A DNA stretch of 64,000 nucleotides from Pedobacter sp. MR2016-24 (GTDB taxonomy: Bacteria > Bacteroidota > Bacteroidia > Sphingobacteriales > Sphingobacteriaceae): NCBI RefSeq assembly GCF_026239655.1, contig NZ_JAPIVO010000002.1, positions 372,001-436,000 of the forward strand. Reading direction: 5' to 3'. Positions 18,945-27,714 of this stretch are shown here, one piece after another (within the stretch, counting starts at the first letter, position 1; each line of letters starts with the position of its first letter). The translations under genes and the position numbers were made by a program. Below the pieces are notes generated by a model. It was given only the letters and a program-made list of their open reading frames with translations, did no database searches and was not told the DNA's origin.

Positions 18945-19484
18945 TTAGGGAGTATAGTTAAAGAAGCTGAAAGATGAATTGCCATATCTGCGGGTCTCCA
19001 CATATCCTGGCTGGTCTTTTAATTTAAGGAGTGAAGGATGTTCTACCACCAACAGCCCGTTTTCTGTAAGCAATTTATTTTTCGCCACCAGTTGCGGAAT
19101 CTGAGGAATTGTTAACAGGTCGTACGGCGGATCAGCAAATATGATTTGATAAGATTTTGTATGCCCTTCCAGGAACTTGAAAACATCTGCCTTCTGCAGT
19201 TCTATTTCTTTCAGGTCATAGCGTTCAATGACAGATTTAATCCAGTAGATGCAGCCAGAATGTTTGTCTACCGACGTTACATGCTGAATTCCTCTCGAAG
19301 CAAACTCAATACTGATATTGCCCGTGCCGCAGAATAAGTCGAGCACATTACAGCTATCAAAATCGTAAGTATTATATAAAATATTAAATAAGGCCTCTTT
19401 GGCCATATCAGTAGTTGGTCTTACGGGAAGACTGGCAGGCGCACTCATGCGGATACCTTTAAGTTTACCGCCAATTATACGCAT
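18945..19484 (-). CDS. rsmD: 16S rRNA (guanine966-N2)-methyltransferase
   Basis: 179 residues. MRIIGGKLKGIRM and RPTTDMAKEALFNIL are the RsmD signature start. The SAM site VLDLFCGTGNISIEFASRG is near residue 45 and the catalytic motif FADPPYD near 115. It methylates G966 of 16S rRNA in the 30S subunit. It overlaps the DUF3822 gene upstream by 10 nt and is followed at once by coaD, the conserved Bacteroidota order. Confidence 0.93.
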   Translation of the reverse strand: MRIIGGKLKGIRMSAPASLPVRPTTDMAKEALFNILYNTYDFDSCNVLDLFCGTGNISIEFASRGIQHVTSVDKHSGCIYWIKSVIERYDLKEIELQKADVFKFLEGHTKSYQIIFADPPYDLLTIPQIPQLVAKNKLLTENGLLVVEHPSLLKLKDQPGYVETRRYGNSSFSFFNYTP

Positions 19485-20308
19485 AAATCCAGGGCTAATA
19501 AGCTACTGTAATAATGAGCAGGCATATCTTCTAAGATTGCATAGTCAATATCAGCAGCAGGGGGGAGATTAAAAGAAATAGTATCAAAATAAGAAGAAAG
19601 GCAGTTATAGGATTTGTCATTCTCATGAATAATACCACTAAGCAGTATTTCAGTAGTAGGTGTATCTAATTGGAGTTCCTGGATCATTAACACCAGGTAA
19701 TAATTAAATTCTTCCGCATTGGATATTTCATAGGTGTTCTGGAAGATCATCTTTTCCTCCCTTATCAGTAATGCGTTCACAGAACCTACTGTAAAATCAA
19801 GCAGCAGCAAATTTCCGGTTTTAGTCGGTGCCAATGCAAGAACAGGTGCATTTTGCTCAAATCTTTTTGCATTCAGCAGATAGGTGTTCAGCATATCTTC
19901 CACAAATACCTGCAGGTTAAAAATAGACGTAAAGCCGAATTTATTTTCAGGTTGTGCGTAAAGTGTATTTGATTGTTCATCGGTGAAGAATTTTGCATAA
20001 ACATTCAGGTCTTCCTCGGCATACAGTTCATCAGGGATAGCAATGGTATTTACTGTATATACAGATACTTTGATATCTTTAAATGATAAACTGAGATAAA
20101 CATCCTGTTTAAGGGCCAGGGTAAGGCTGCTGATCATGTCTTCGCATTCCTGCTCATCAAAAACAGCTTTTAACTGCTTACTGCTACGGTCGATGATCGC
20201 ATAAGAAAAGCTGTCTGCAGTAATTTTTAGTAACAAATTACAGTCGGACGCAGTATTGGGATCAAACTCCGGATCTACTAATAGGATGCTGTTTTTATCA
20301 TTCTTCAT
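19475..20308 (-). CDS. DUF3822 family protein
   Basis: 277 residues from ATG 20308; a start three codons upstream (20317) is also possible. The protein has the ASKHA-like alternating strand pattern of DUF3822, with an internal repeat of SFSYAIID and LLLDFTVGSVNALLI type. It is found next to rsmD in many Bacteroidota. Its function is unknown; the fold recalls ATPase-like pilus or cell-shape factors, but no nucleotide site is visible. It overlaps rsmD by 10 nt and is transcribed first. Confidence 0.7.
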   Translation of the reverse strand: MKNDKNSILLVDPEFDPNTASDCNLLLKITADSFSYAIIDRSSKQLKAVFDEQECEDMISSLTLALKQDVYLSLSFKDIKVSVYTVNTIAIPDELYAEEDLNVYAKFFTDEQSNTLYAQPENKFGFTSIFNLQVFVEDMLNTYLLNAKRFEQNAPVLALAPTKTGNLLLLDFTVGSVNALLIREEKMIFQNTYEISNAEEFNYYLVLMIQELQLDTPTTEILLSGIIHENDKSYNCLSSYFDTISFNLPPAADIDYAILEDMPAHYYSSLLALDLCV

Positions 20309-20361
20309 CAATAGCAAAATTAATTCTTTTTTCTATAACAACACCATTGCATATTTGTAAA

Positions 20362-21819
20362 ATGGATAGAGCCACAATAATTGCCCAGTCTTACCAGTTT
20401 ACACCCACTGCAGAACAGTTGGTTTTTTGCCGGGAGATGGCCAGTTTCTTGTCGCAGGAGCTGAATAACAAGTGTTTCATTTTACGTGGTTATGCAGGTA
20501 CCGGGAAAACTACTTCTGTAGCCGCCCTCGTAAAAGCGTTGCCGAAATTCAGGCTACGGGTTATATTACTTGCTCCGACCGGTCGTGCTGCGAAGGTAAT
20601 GAGTAACTATTCCGGTCGTATTGCTCTTACCGTACATAAAAAGATCTATCGCAAGCGTTCTGCAGTTTCGACAGAAATGGCTTTTCAGCTGGCGCCTAAC
20701 CTTGCAGAAAATACGCTGTTCATCATTGACGAGGCATCCATGATTGCCGATGAATGGAATACCCAAAACGGGTCATCTTTTCTTAAAGATATCATGGAGT
20801 TTATCTACAACGGTAAAAACTGTGCTGTGCTTTTCGTCGGTGATACTGCACAGCTGCCTCCTGTGGGCAGTATCGATAGTCCGGCGCTGAACAAAAATTA
20901 TGTAGCACAGAATTTCCAGCTGCAGGTTACTGAAGTTGAACTGAGAGAAGTAGTCAGGCAAGGTCAGAAATCAGGTATTCTTGCCAATGCTACTATGCTG
21001 CGCGATTTGATCAATGCGCATGTGGCCCGGGAGGAATCGGGCGATGAGGATGAAAAAATTACTCTTCCCCAATTTATCACTAAAAGTTATAAAGATATAT
21101 TCAGCATGACTGGTGTGAAACTGGTAGAAGGACTGGAGTATGCTTACCGGAAATTTGATATCGAAAATTCCCTCGTTGTCTGCCGCTCCAATAAATCAGC
21201 TAACGTTTATAACCAGCAGATCAGATCCCGCCTATTGTATCGTGATGAGGAACTGACCGGGGGCGATCAGATAATGGTCGTGAAGAATAACTATTTCTGG
21301 CTGCCCGATAATGAGTCTACTTCATTTATTGCCAATGGCGATATGGCTAAAATTGTACGTGTAAGGAATGAAGAGGAGCGTTATGGCTTCAGGTTTTCAG
21401 AAGTGCAGCTGGAGTTTTTGGACTATCCCGATGCGGGACAGATTACTTGTAAGGTAATGCTGGATACTTTGCAGGCAGAGACGCCGAATTTGCCTTATGA
21501 AGACAGTAAAAAGCTTTTTGAAGGGCTTGCATTGGATTACGAGCACATTACCAATAAAAGAGAGCGGATGCTGGCCATTAAGGAAGATCCGTATTATAAT
21601 GCCCTGCAAATTAAATTTGCTTATGCAGTGACCTGCCACAAGGCGCAAGGTGGACAATGGGATGCAGTTTTTGTAGATCAGGGTTATCTGACTGAGGAAA
21701 TGATAGATCTTGATTTTCTCAGGTGGTTATATACTGCGGTGACCAGAGCTAAGGAAGAATTATTCCTGGTTAATTTTTCCAGGAATTTATTTGCGACACC
21801 TTCAGAAGATGATTATTAG
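20362..21819 (+). CDS. RecD-like ATP-dependent DNA helicase (superfamily 1)
   Basis: 485 residues from ATG 20362. The frame opens five codons earlier, but a near-consensus -7 element (CATATTTG) covers that stretch. Walker A GYAGTGKTT (near residue 46), Walker B LFIIDEASM, motif III VGDTAQLPPVG and the C-terminal TCHKAQGGQWDAVFVDQGY / LYTAVTRAKEELFLV (motifs V-VI) are all present. It is shorter than RecD2 and lacks its N-terminal domain, as is usual for this Bacteroidota type. A role in repair or recombination is inferred. Confidence 0.88.
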   Translation: MDRATIIAQSYQFTPTAEQLVFCREMASFLSQELNNKCFILRGYAGTGKTTSVAALVKALPKFRLRVILLAPTGRAAKVMSNYSGRIALTVHKKIYRKRSAVSTEMAFQLAPNLAENTLFIIDEASMIADEWNTQNGSSFLKDIMEFIYNGKNCAVLFVGDTAQLPPVGSIDSPALNKNYVAQNFQLQVTEVELREVVRQGQKSGILANATMLRDLINAHVAREESGDEDEKITLPQFITKSYKDIFSMTGVKLVEGLEYAYRKFDIENSLVVCRSNKSANVYNQQIRSRLLYRDEELTGGDQIMVVKNNYFWLPDNESTSFIANGDMAKIVRVRNEEERYGFRFSEVQLEFLDYPDAGQITCKVMLDTLQAETPNLPYEDSKKLFEGLALDYEHITNKRERMLAIKEDPYYNALQIKFAYAVTCHKAQGGQWDAVFVDQGYLTEEMIDLDFLRWLYTAVTRAKEELFLVNFSRNLFATPSEDDY

Positions 21820-21914
21820 TTAATGATGTAAAACAGGACTCGCCCGCACATTTTCCGGCTTTAAAACGGCTGGTGCAAAAAGCTCTTCCTGTCAGCTATT
21901 GTAAATAGCAAAAA

Positions 21915-22019
21915 TTAATGTGAATCGTGTTTTTTCTTGATGAAAGAAAGATAAAAGCTTAGTGCAGCAATGATGATACATAAAGTAAGTACGATGGTGG
22001 TTACTTCGCTATTTTCCAT
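21915..22019 (-). CDS. Small single-span membrane protein (candidate)
   Basis: 34 codons from ATG 22019 to TAA 21915. The peptide starts MENSEVTTIVLTLCIIIAAL and ends SFIKKKHDSH: an acidic N-terminus, one hydrophobic span of about 20 residues and a positive tail, consistent with an N-out inner-membrane segment. It is the only coding candidate in the 21820-22219 gap. The family is not recognised. Short frames occur by chance, so this is tentative. Confidence 0.45.
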   Translation of the reverse strand: MENSEVTTIVLTLCIIIAALSFYLSFIKKKHDSH

Positions 22020-22219
22020 AATTTAATAAATGTTAGAATTAAAAATTTCGATGAAGGTAATCATAATTGAACCAACCCCTGAAAAATATTTTTAATTCGT
22101 ATGCTTACTAAATAGATATTTATTGTATGTGCGTTGGAATGAGGTAATTGTGCGGTCAAAATGGGAAAATAAATCAACATCTTTTGCAAAAGCAAGTTGA
22201 TAACATAGCGGATTAGATC

Positions 22220-22447
22220 TTAATTTACTATGCTCAGGTTCTCTTCAATTGCCTTAACAATAGGCTCCATTGGCACTCTCAGTGTAGGTTTAGATTTACA
22301 AAGTACCTTCCATTCTCCACTATATTTGTTTCTTGTAATTTCAATCAGGCCATTTGGATGCGTTATTTTGTACAAATTGATAGTTGAAATAGGCTGCTCT
22401 ACTTTGTAGGTCTTTTTTTTGAAACTGATTTCTACGGTTTTCGTCAT
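22220..22447 (-). CDS. Hypothetical protein, 75 residues
   Basis: MTKTVEISFKKKTYKVEQPI starts a small, lysine-rich, probably all-beta protein with NGLIEITRNKYSGEWKVL in the middle. It has no signal peptide, membrane span or known motif. Clean codon use and an isolated position on the minus strand upstream of ssrA make it a plausible gene. Function unknown. Confidence 0.5.
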   Translation of the reverse strand: MTKTVEISFKKKTYKVEQPISTINLYKITHPNGLIEITRNKYSGEWKVLCKSKPTLRVPMEPIVKAIEENLSIVN

Positions 22448-22563
22448 CTGTGTTTATAAGGTTAATTGTCCTTATCTATTTTGCAGTAATCCTGCCATTT
22501 TTGGAATGGATTCATTTTTACAGCAATTAAAGAAGCTAATTCCCTCTATGTTTATTTTTTTGT

Positions 22564-22615
22564 TATATTTGTATCCTGATGGTTGGAAAGGATTAGTTAG
22601 CCACACACCATCAGG
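22564..22615 (+). promoter_or_regulatory. Possible ssrA promoter element and leader hairpin
   Basis: TATATTTG at 22564-22571 fits the Bacteroidota -7 consensus. A 9-bp hairpin (CCTGATGGT / ACCATCAGG, 22575-22583 and 22607-22615) lies between it and the mature tmRNA 5' end. No good -33 element at the right distance was seen. The hairpin could belong to the precursor leader removed by RNase P. Confidence 0.35.
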
Positions 22616-22623
22616 ACGTTACC

Positions 22624-22986
22624 GGGGCCGTTTTGGATTTGACAGGGTGGAGGTACGTATGTTAGCATGTAGTGCGTTGTACGGAGAGCACTTAAAAGAG
22701 AACGTTCACACTTTGATTGGCGAAAATAACTACGCCTTAGCTGCTTAATTTAGAATTAAATAGCTTTTGTCCCTCTGGCTGCTGTGTTGTTAGGCTAGAA
22801 TATGGGGCATCGAAATAACGACGCTGGCGATTGTTAGGTACGGAACATTCGCGAGATAAAGTACCTAAGGAGAAAGGCAAGGTAGGTTTCCGGCCCGTCT
22901 GATCCCGAAAATAAAGTGGAAAATAAACATGTAGAAGGCATAATTTGCCACACAACTGGACAAGGGTTCGAACCCCTTCGGCTCCA
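22624..22986 (+). ncRNA. ssrA: tmRNA (transfer-messenger RNA)
   Basis: The 5' end GGGGCCG pairs with CGGCTCC at 22979-22985, forming the alanyl acceptor stem. The T-arm GGGTTCGAACCCC precedes the 3' end. The tag frame at 22719-22748 encodes GENNYALAA then TAA, the standard Bacteroidota degradation tag. The 3' CCA is not encoded (ACAA follows the stem) and must be added. Length about 363 nt. With SmpB it rescues stalled ribosomes and marks proteins for proteolysis. A terminator starts two bases downstream. Confidence 0.97.
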
Positions 22987-22987
22987 C

Positions 22988-23018
22988 AAAGGCTTCTGAG
23001 ATCATCTCAGAAGCCTTT
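22988..23018 (+). terminator. ssrA terminator
   Basis: Perfect 13-nt arms (AAAGGCTTCTGAG / CTCAGAAGCCTTT) with loop ATCAT, followed by a T-rich tract. Confidence 0.88.
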
Positions 23019-23070
23019 CTTTATTTGGGAGATATTAAGCAAAATTTGTTAAAGGCATAAAGAAAATACT

Positions 23071-23284
23071 ATGATCGCTGTAGAAGTATCATTTAGACAA
23101 TTAGTAGATGAGGTGAAACAATTATCGCCCTCTGAAAAACTGGAACTCAATGAGGTTATCTGGTCTGAAGATCTGAGTATTCCTATGGACCATCAGAATA
23201 TAGTAAATGAAAGGATTTCAGAATTTAAGACTAAACCGAAATTTTACTGGATTGGATCTTGCATCAAAAGATCTTAAAGATTAG
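23071..23284 (+). pseudogene. Addiction-module antitoxin, probably frameshifted at its C-terminus
   Basis: The first 50 residues (MIAVEVSFRQLVDEVKQLSPSEKLELNEVIW) are a typical helical antitoxin of the putative addiction-module-component type. The frame then ends FYWIGSCIKRS at 23277. Shifting by one base near 23255 gives LDLASKDLKD and a stop at 23284, much closer to the usual LDWxxAxxKLK tail. This suggests a late indel. It lies just before the toxin remnant and 85 nt after ssrA. Confidence 0.6.
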
Positions 23285-23286
23285 TA

Positions 23287-23597
23287 ATGTCATCTTATAA
23301 AATTAAAGTCTTTCCTGAGGCTTTGACTGATATCCAAAAAGCGACCAATTGGTATAATCAACTATCTTACGGTCTTGGTACACGTTTTCAAAAGCAAGTC
23401 ATAAAACAAATCGGTAAGCTAGTACTACGGCTCACCTTTACAAAATTCGTTATACTGAAGTTAGGTGTATGGTGATTAAGAAATTCCCATTTATGGTTCA
23501 TTTCTTAATTGAAGATGAAACAGTTGTGATTTTTGCAATATTACACACCAGTAGGAATCCCAAAATATGGGATAAGTTGCTCGAACGAAAAGTATAA
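23287..23597 (+). pseudogene. RelE/ParE-type toxin, frameshifted
   Basis: The first frame encodes a ParE-like start (MSSYKIKVFPEALTDIQKATNWYN) but stops at 23475. A second frame, open to 23597, supplies the conserved end: YKIRYTEVRC, FPFMVHFLIED and VVIFAILHTSRNPKIWDKL. The join needs an indel between about 23395 and 23440, where some family residues also seem lost. The toxin is therefore probably inactive, matching the damaged antitoxin. Confidence 0.75.
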
Positions 23598-23745
23598 TAC
23601 GTACTAAATAACGTCTTGAAAATATCCGATAGCTATGTAAGGTGGAAGAATGAGATTTCAGAAATTTAGCAGGTTCCCTTTTAAGGAGTGCCTCTTTCTT
23701 GAAAAACAATTATTAATAGAGCGCATCTTAGAATTTTAATTAAAA

Positions 23746-25074
23746 CTAACTCACCACCGGGTCATTCGTCTTAATCCTGTTTAACCGGTAAGTTAATACC
23801 ATTTCAAAAGCCACATAGCCCACAAAAATGATATATCCCGGCTGTAGTGAGGTGTAATTGATCGTAGTCGTATTTAAGAATTCATTGCTGATATTCAAAT
23901 TAGAAAGCTGACTCTTTAAAATACCATTCAAACCAATATAGGTCATCGCGATACCTACCACCATCACATCCGCCATATCCCATTTACCCAACTCAAAAGT
24001 CAGGTATTTAACTACTTTATTTTCGGCCAGCTTTTCATTTCCCAGAATCACAATTCCCTTAGCAATCATCCTCAGCAGGGGAAGTATAATCACAAATAAA
24101 AGGATCAGTATACCCACAAGAATGGCATCCGGTTTCGGTTGCTCAATCAAAGTCCGCACTATTCCCATAATGCTTTTACTCTGAAAAAATAACACCTGAT
24201 TCTCAAATGATACCTTTTCACCCATCAGCATAAAATTAAGTGTCTGGATACGCGCATCAACCTCTATAATCGATGCCGTCATTCCAACAGCTAACAAGAT
24301 AAATGCGAATAAGAGCGACATGATAAAGAGCGTGTTCTGCAGCTCCGCCTTATTCCTCAGGAGCCACCACAGGGCCATCACCAATACAACGCAGCCCAGC
24401 ATGGCATAGGCATAGTTGTAGGTTACTTTACGAATGGCAGCCAGATGTGAGTTTACCTTTTTGTTAAAATCAGCCGGATTAGAAACCTGATACTTGCGGT
24501 ATAAACTTTTGGTGACCTGGCTATACGCTACACTGGTGCTGTCATAAGTAGCATCCTCCAGCTGATCAATTTTACTGGTCGCAATGTTCTTAAGCCTCTT
24601 AATGCTGGTAGGACTGTTCACTTTATCAACGATCGTTTTTGAAAATGAGGGTACCTGTGCCTGTAGCTGAGCAGGCTCCACAAATTGATTAAAAGCAAAT
24701 TTCTTCAATTTACCACCCAAAGATTTCTGAGGTTTATTGATTTCTTTAACAACAGTATTGATTAAACCGCTCAGCTGCTCTTGTACCTGTGCCTGCATTG
24801 CCTTCTTTTGAGCCGGTGTAACTTTATAGTCAGTTACCTGACGATCTACAACTGCCGCAATTCTTTCGCGCCACTGATCCAGAGAAAACAGTCCGAACGT
24901 AATGTTATTGGACATGCTGTAATCTTCCTTGATCTGTTCCTGCTCGGCCGACAGTATATCAAGACGGTAACCAAAATAGGCTTCCCCGCAAAGCAGTACG
25001 CTAAGCCCAAGAATGAGTAAGATCCTGGTCAGTCCGGATTTTCTAGCTGTAGTATTTGTTTGCTGAGTTGTCAA
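23746..25074 (-). CDS. PqiA-like integral membrane protein (paralogue 1)
   Basis: 442 residues. One N-terminal membrane span (about 15-35), then about 170 mostly helical extracytoplasmic residues, then four or five spans from about residue 220. The segment ELGKWDMADVMVVGIAMTYIGLNG resembles the paraquat-inducible protein A core. The whole length aligns with the next gene upstream. PqiA-type proteins work with envelope lipid-transport systems, but no MCE partner is nearby, so the function is open. It follows its paralogue by 45 nt. Confidence 0.6.
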   Translation of the reverse strand: MTTQQTNTTARKSGLTRILLILGLSVLLCGEAYFGYRLDILSAEQEQIKEDYSMSNNITFGLFSLDQWRERIAAVVDRQVTDYKVTPAQKKAMQAQVQEQLSGLINTVVKEINKPQKSLGGKLKKFAFNQFVEPAQLQAQVPSFSKTIVDKVNSPTSIKRLKNIATSKIDQLEDATYDSTSVAYSQVTKSLYRKYQVSNPADFNKKVNSHLAAIRKVTYNYAYAMLGCVVLVMALWWLLRNKAELQNTLFIMSLLFAFILLAVGMTASIIEVDARIQTLNFMLMGEKVSFENQVLFFQSKSIMGIVRTLIEQPKPDAILVGILILLFVIILPLLRMIAKGIVILGNEKLAENKVVKYLTFELGKWDMADVMVVGIAMTYIGLNGILKSQLSNLNISNEFLNTTTINYTSLQPGYIIFVGYVAFEMVLTYRLNRIKTNDPVVS

Positions 25075-25119
25075 TGTTTTAATGAATTAGATTGTAATAG
25101 GCAAAATGTTGGTTGGCAT

Positions 25120-26454
25120 CTAATGTGAATCGTAGGGGGTGATATACTTCAGGATCGTAGATAAAATAAGTCCGTATAAGACAAAACTGATAAATATGAT
25201 AAAGCCTGGCTGCAGCGCAGTATTGTTTGTGGTGATTATAGTCAAAAAATCACTTTTAATGTTAAGGCTGGATAACTGGTTTTCCAATAAACCATTTAAA
25301 CCAATATAGGTCATCATAATGGCAATCACAATTACGTCTGCCATACTCCATTTCCCCGACTGAAAGGCGAAGTATTTAATGAATTTATTTTCAGCAATAC
25401 TTTTTTTGCCCAGTAAATGTATACCTGTAGAACTGAGTTTCATGATCGGGAAAAGGATACTGAAAATAAGAATCAGAGCCCCCACCAGGATCGAATCTAT
25501 TCCAGCCTGGCTGATCAGAATCTTGACGACGTCCAGTATGCTTTTACTTTGAAAGAACAATACCTGGTTTTTGAAAACTACGTGTTCTCCCAATAACACA
25601 AAGTCGAGCGATCGGATACGGGCATCAACTTCGATCATAGATGCAGTTAAACCTACTGCCAGCAATATAAAGGCAAATAACAACGACATTACAAAAAGTG
25701 TAGCATGCAGATCTCCTCTTTTACGAAAGATCCACCACATAGCTAACACAACGGCAATACAGCCCAGCATGCCAAAGCAGTAATTGTAGGTGACAGTTTT
25801 TATTTTGGCGAGTGAGGAGATAACTTTCTGATTGAATTCATCCCTGGACGAAACATGGTATTTTTTGTACATCGTACGATTTAATGTAGTATTCACAGCC
25901 GATGTACTGTCAATATACCCGGTTTTTTGGATCTGCTGAAACTTACCCATTGCCATTGAACTCATCTTCTTTTTATTCGCAGGGTCATCTACCTTGGCGA
26001 TGACAGTCCTTGCAAAATCAGGAACCTGAGCTTTGATCTTATCCGTATTTACAAAGGTTTTAATGGCAAATTTTTTCAGCTTCCCACTAACGGTCTTGGT
26101 GGGTTTGTCGACCAGTGCTTCAGCTTTTTTGATCAGTGCCAGGATAATTTCTTCCACCTCGAGCTGAAGTTGTCTCTTCTGCTTCCTCGTCATGGTAAAA
26201 TGCCGCACCTGATGTTTGATAATGCCGGCTACTTCATCCTTCCACTGGTCGGCCGAAAACAGGCCATGCATGATATTATTGATCTCAGAATAATCTTCTT
26301 TGATTTCTTTTTGCTGATGCGAAAGCACGTAGAGTTGAACCCCAAAATAAGCCTCGCTGGCTAGCAGTACGCTCAAGCCAAGGATTAATAATAATTTGGA
26401 GATGTTAAATCCTTTCGTAAATGTATTCGGTTGTTGAGCGGCCAATTGGTTCAA
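25120..26454 (-). CDS. PqiA-like integral membrane protein (paralogue 2)
   Basis: 444 residues with the same architecture as its neighbour: N-terminal span, polar helical domain, four or five C-terminal spans with SGKWSMADVIVIAIMMTYIGLNG. Shared blocks include SLLFAFILLAVG-TASxIEVDARI and FQSKSI. A tandem duplication with moderate divergence is the likely origin. It is transcribed first of the pair. No function can be assigned beyond a PqiA-like fold. Confidence 0.6.
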   Translation of the reverse strand: MNQLAAQQPNTFTKGFNISKLLLILGLSVLLASEAYFGVQLYVLSHQQKEIKEDYSEINNIMHGLFSADQWKDEVAGIIKHQVRHFTMTRKQKRQLQLEVEEIILALIKKAEALVDKPTKTVSGKLKKFAIKTFVNTDKIKAQVPDFARTVIAKVDDPANKKKMSSMAMGKFQQIQKTGYIDSTSAVNTTLNRTMYKKYHVSSRDEFNQKVISSLAKIKTVTYNYCFGMLGCIAVVLAMWWIFRKRGDLHATLFVMSLLFAFILLAVGLTASMIEVDARIRSLDFVLLGEHVVFKNQVLFFQSKSILDVVKILISQAGIDSILVGALILIFSILFPIMKLSSTGIHLLGKKSIAENKFIKYFAFQSGKWSMADVIVIAIMMTYIGLNGLLENQLSSLNIKSDFLTIITTNNTALQPGFIIFISFVLYGLILSTILKYITPYDSH

Positions 26455-26582
26455 AATTTAGTTGCAATGATGATACAACTCAAAAATTTCATAAATGTTT
26501 GAACACGATTAAATTAAATATTTACAGGCTCTGATAGCATACGATTTGCGCCTGGCAGAGCGATAGAAATCAGAAAGAATAG

Positions 26583-26642
26583 TATTCATACCAATAAAGA
26601 AAGCCGCTGAAGATTCAGCGGCTTTCTTTATTGGTATGAATA
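26583..26642. terminator. Exceptionally long perfect hairpin, bidirectional terminator type
   Basis: Perfect 29-nt arms (26583-26611 and 26614-26642) with a 2-nt GA loop. The inner AAAGAAAGCCGCTGAA / TTCAGCGGCTTTCTTT is terminator-like. It begins 11 nt past the stop of the minus-strand gene at 26654. The arm is about twice the usual terminator length. Confidence 0.8.
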
Positions 26643-26653
26643 GTTTGCCCATA

Positions 26654-27160
26654 TTACTTTCTGGAAGCAAAAGCGAGAACTATATTCTCCTCAGTAAGGT
26701 TTGTTCTGATATGGTGTGCTTCCCTGTAAACATTCAACTTTTCGTTGATAGCCAGGATACGTTGCGTATAAGCTATAAAATCACTAATCATCTGCTCGCA
26801 ATCTTCGTCAGATGCCGTTGTCAGATTATTAAACCTAAAATACCTGTCAGCTAAATCATCCTTCACAGCCAGCAGTGATTTGAGTTCTTCCATGTCTGTC
26901 TGTTCAATCTGATACGCTTCCTGCAGCAGATTAGTCATGATACCCATCATCTTTTTACCGATGTCATATTTGGACCAGATCATGTCATAAGCCTCATCTG
27001 AATCCGGCTTACTGGTAACAACCTCATCAATGGCAACCATGTCAATCGCCTGCTGTTCTAAAACCTGGGCAACATATATCGCTCTTCCATAATGAGCAAA
27101 GAGCAAAGTAAGCTGCTCATTTTTTTTGGTATTATCTTCTTGTATTTCCTCGTGATGCAT
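26654..27160 (-). CDS. Hypothetical helical cytosolic protein
   Basis: 168 residues, acidic and predicted all-helical, without signal peptide or membrane span. LLFAHYGRAIYVAQVLEQQ and a spaced Glu/Asp pattern suggest a helical bundle, but no family motif is recognised. It ends at a long hairpin and is separated from the next upstream gene by about 90 nt. Function unknown. Confidence 0.6.
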   Translation of the reverse strand: MHHEEIQEDNTKKNEQLTLLFAHYGRAIYVAQVLEQQAIDMVAIDEVVTSKPDSDEAYDMIWSKYDIGKKMMGIMTNLLQEAYQIEQTDMEELKSLLAVKDDLADRYFRFNNLTTASDEDCEQMISDFIAYTQRILAINEKLNVYREAHHIRTNLTEENIVLAFASRK

Positions 27161-27251
27161 CGTATCTGACTATTTATTTTTTAACGCCTTAAATACAAAC
27201 CGCTAATCTCCATCAATGTTTGTAATACACCATCATTTGTAATATTTATTC

Positions 27252-27605
27252 TTAGTTCATGGCGTATTTTTCAAATCTTTCAATCGCCAGGTTATAGGTT
27301 GTTTTTCCTGTCTGATCTTCAATTTCCATGCAGTTCACCAGGTGATCTGCGCCGCCAAATTTATGTTTAACCAGGCTAATGAATTCTTCCAGATCATAGT
27401 TTTTAGTTAGATCAGCTTCTACATAATAAGCCTTATTTGATGCTTCTGTGCCAGATATCTCTGTAACACACTGATCTAATTCTTCTCTCTTATCGCCCAC
27501 CAGCAATACACGGCTATACTGATTTATAAGGTCTTTTGCAGCCTCCATGCCTTTTGTAGAATTTGCATTCAGTACAACTGCCAGGGTTTGTTTTTCAGTA
27601 ATCAT
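27252..27605 (-). CDS. Half-length SDR-like Rossmann protein
   Basis: 117 residues, half the usual 240-260 of short-chain dehydrogenases. It keeps the order of the first SDR half: LAVVLNANSTKGMEAAKDLINQYSRVLLVGDK, then AYYVEADLTKNYDLEEF and GGADHLVNC. The glycine-rich TGxxxGIG cofactor loop is replaced by NANSTKGMEAA, and the YxxxK catalytic half is absent. It may be a truncated gene or a non-catalytic descendant. The intergenic DNA downstream shows no obvious second half. Confidence 0.55.
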   Translation of the reverse strand: MITEKQTLAVVLNANSTKGMEAAKDLINQYSRVLLVGDKREELDQCVTEISGTEASNKAYYVEADLTKNYDLEEFISLVKHKFGGADHLVNCMEIEDQTGKTTYNLAIERFEKYAMN

Positions 27606-27714
27606 AAACTTTTAAATTGTAATTAGAATAATTGATGACAAAGTTGAGGCTTATATGCGGGCTATCAATTGTACTATCAAAAGAATAACAGGTACAATTA
27701 AAAGACCGGGAATG

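Noticed and set aside
22419..22748. A 109-codon plus-strand open frame
   Set aside because: It covers the ssrA precursor and tmRNA; the end of its translation, GENNYALAA, is the tag itself. It is not a separate protein gene.
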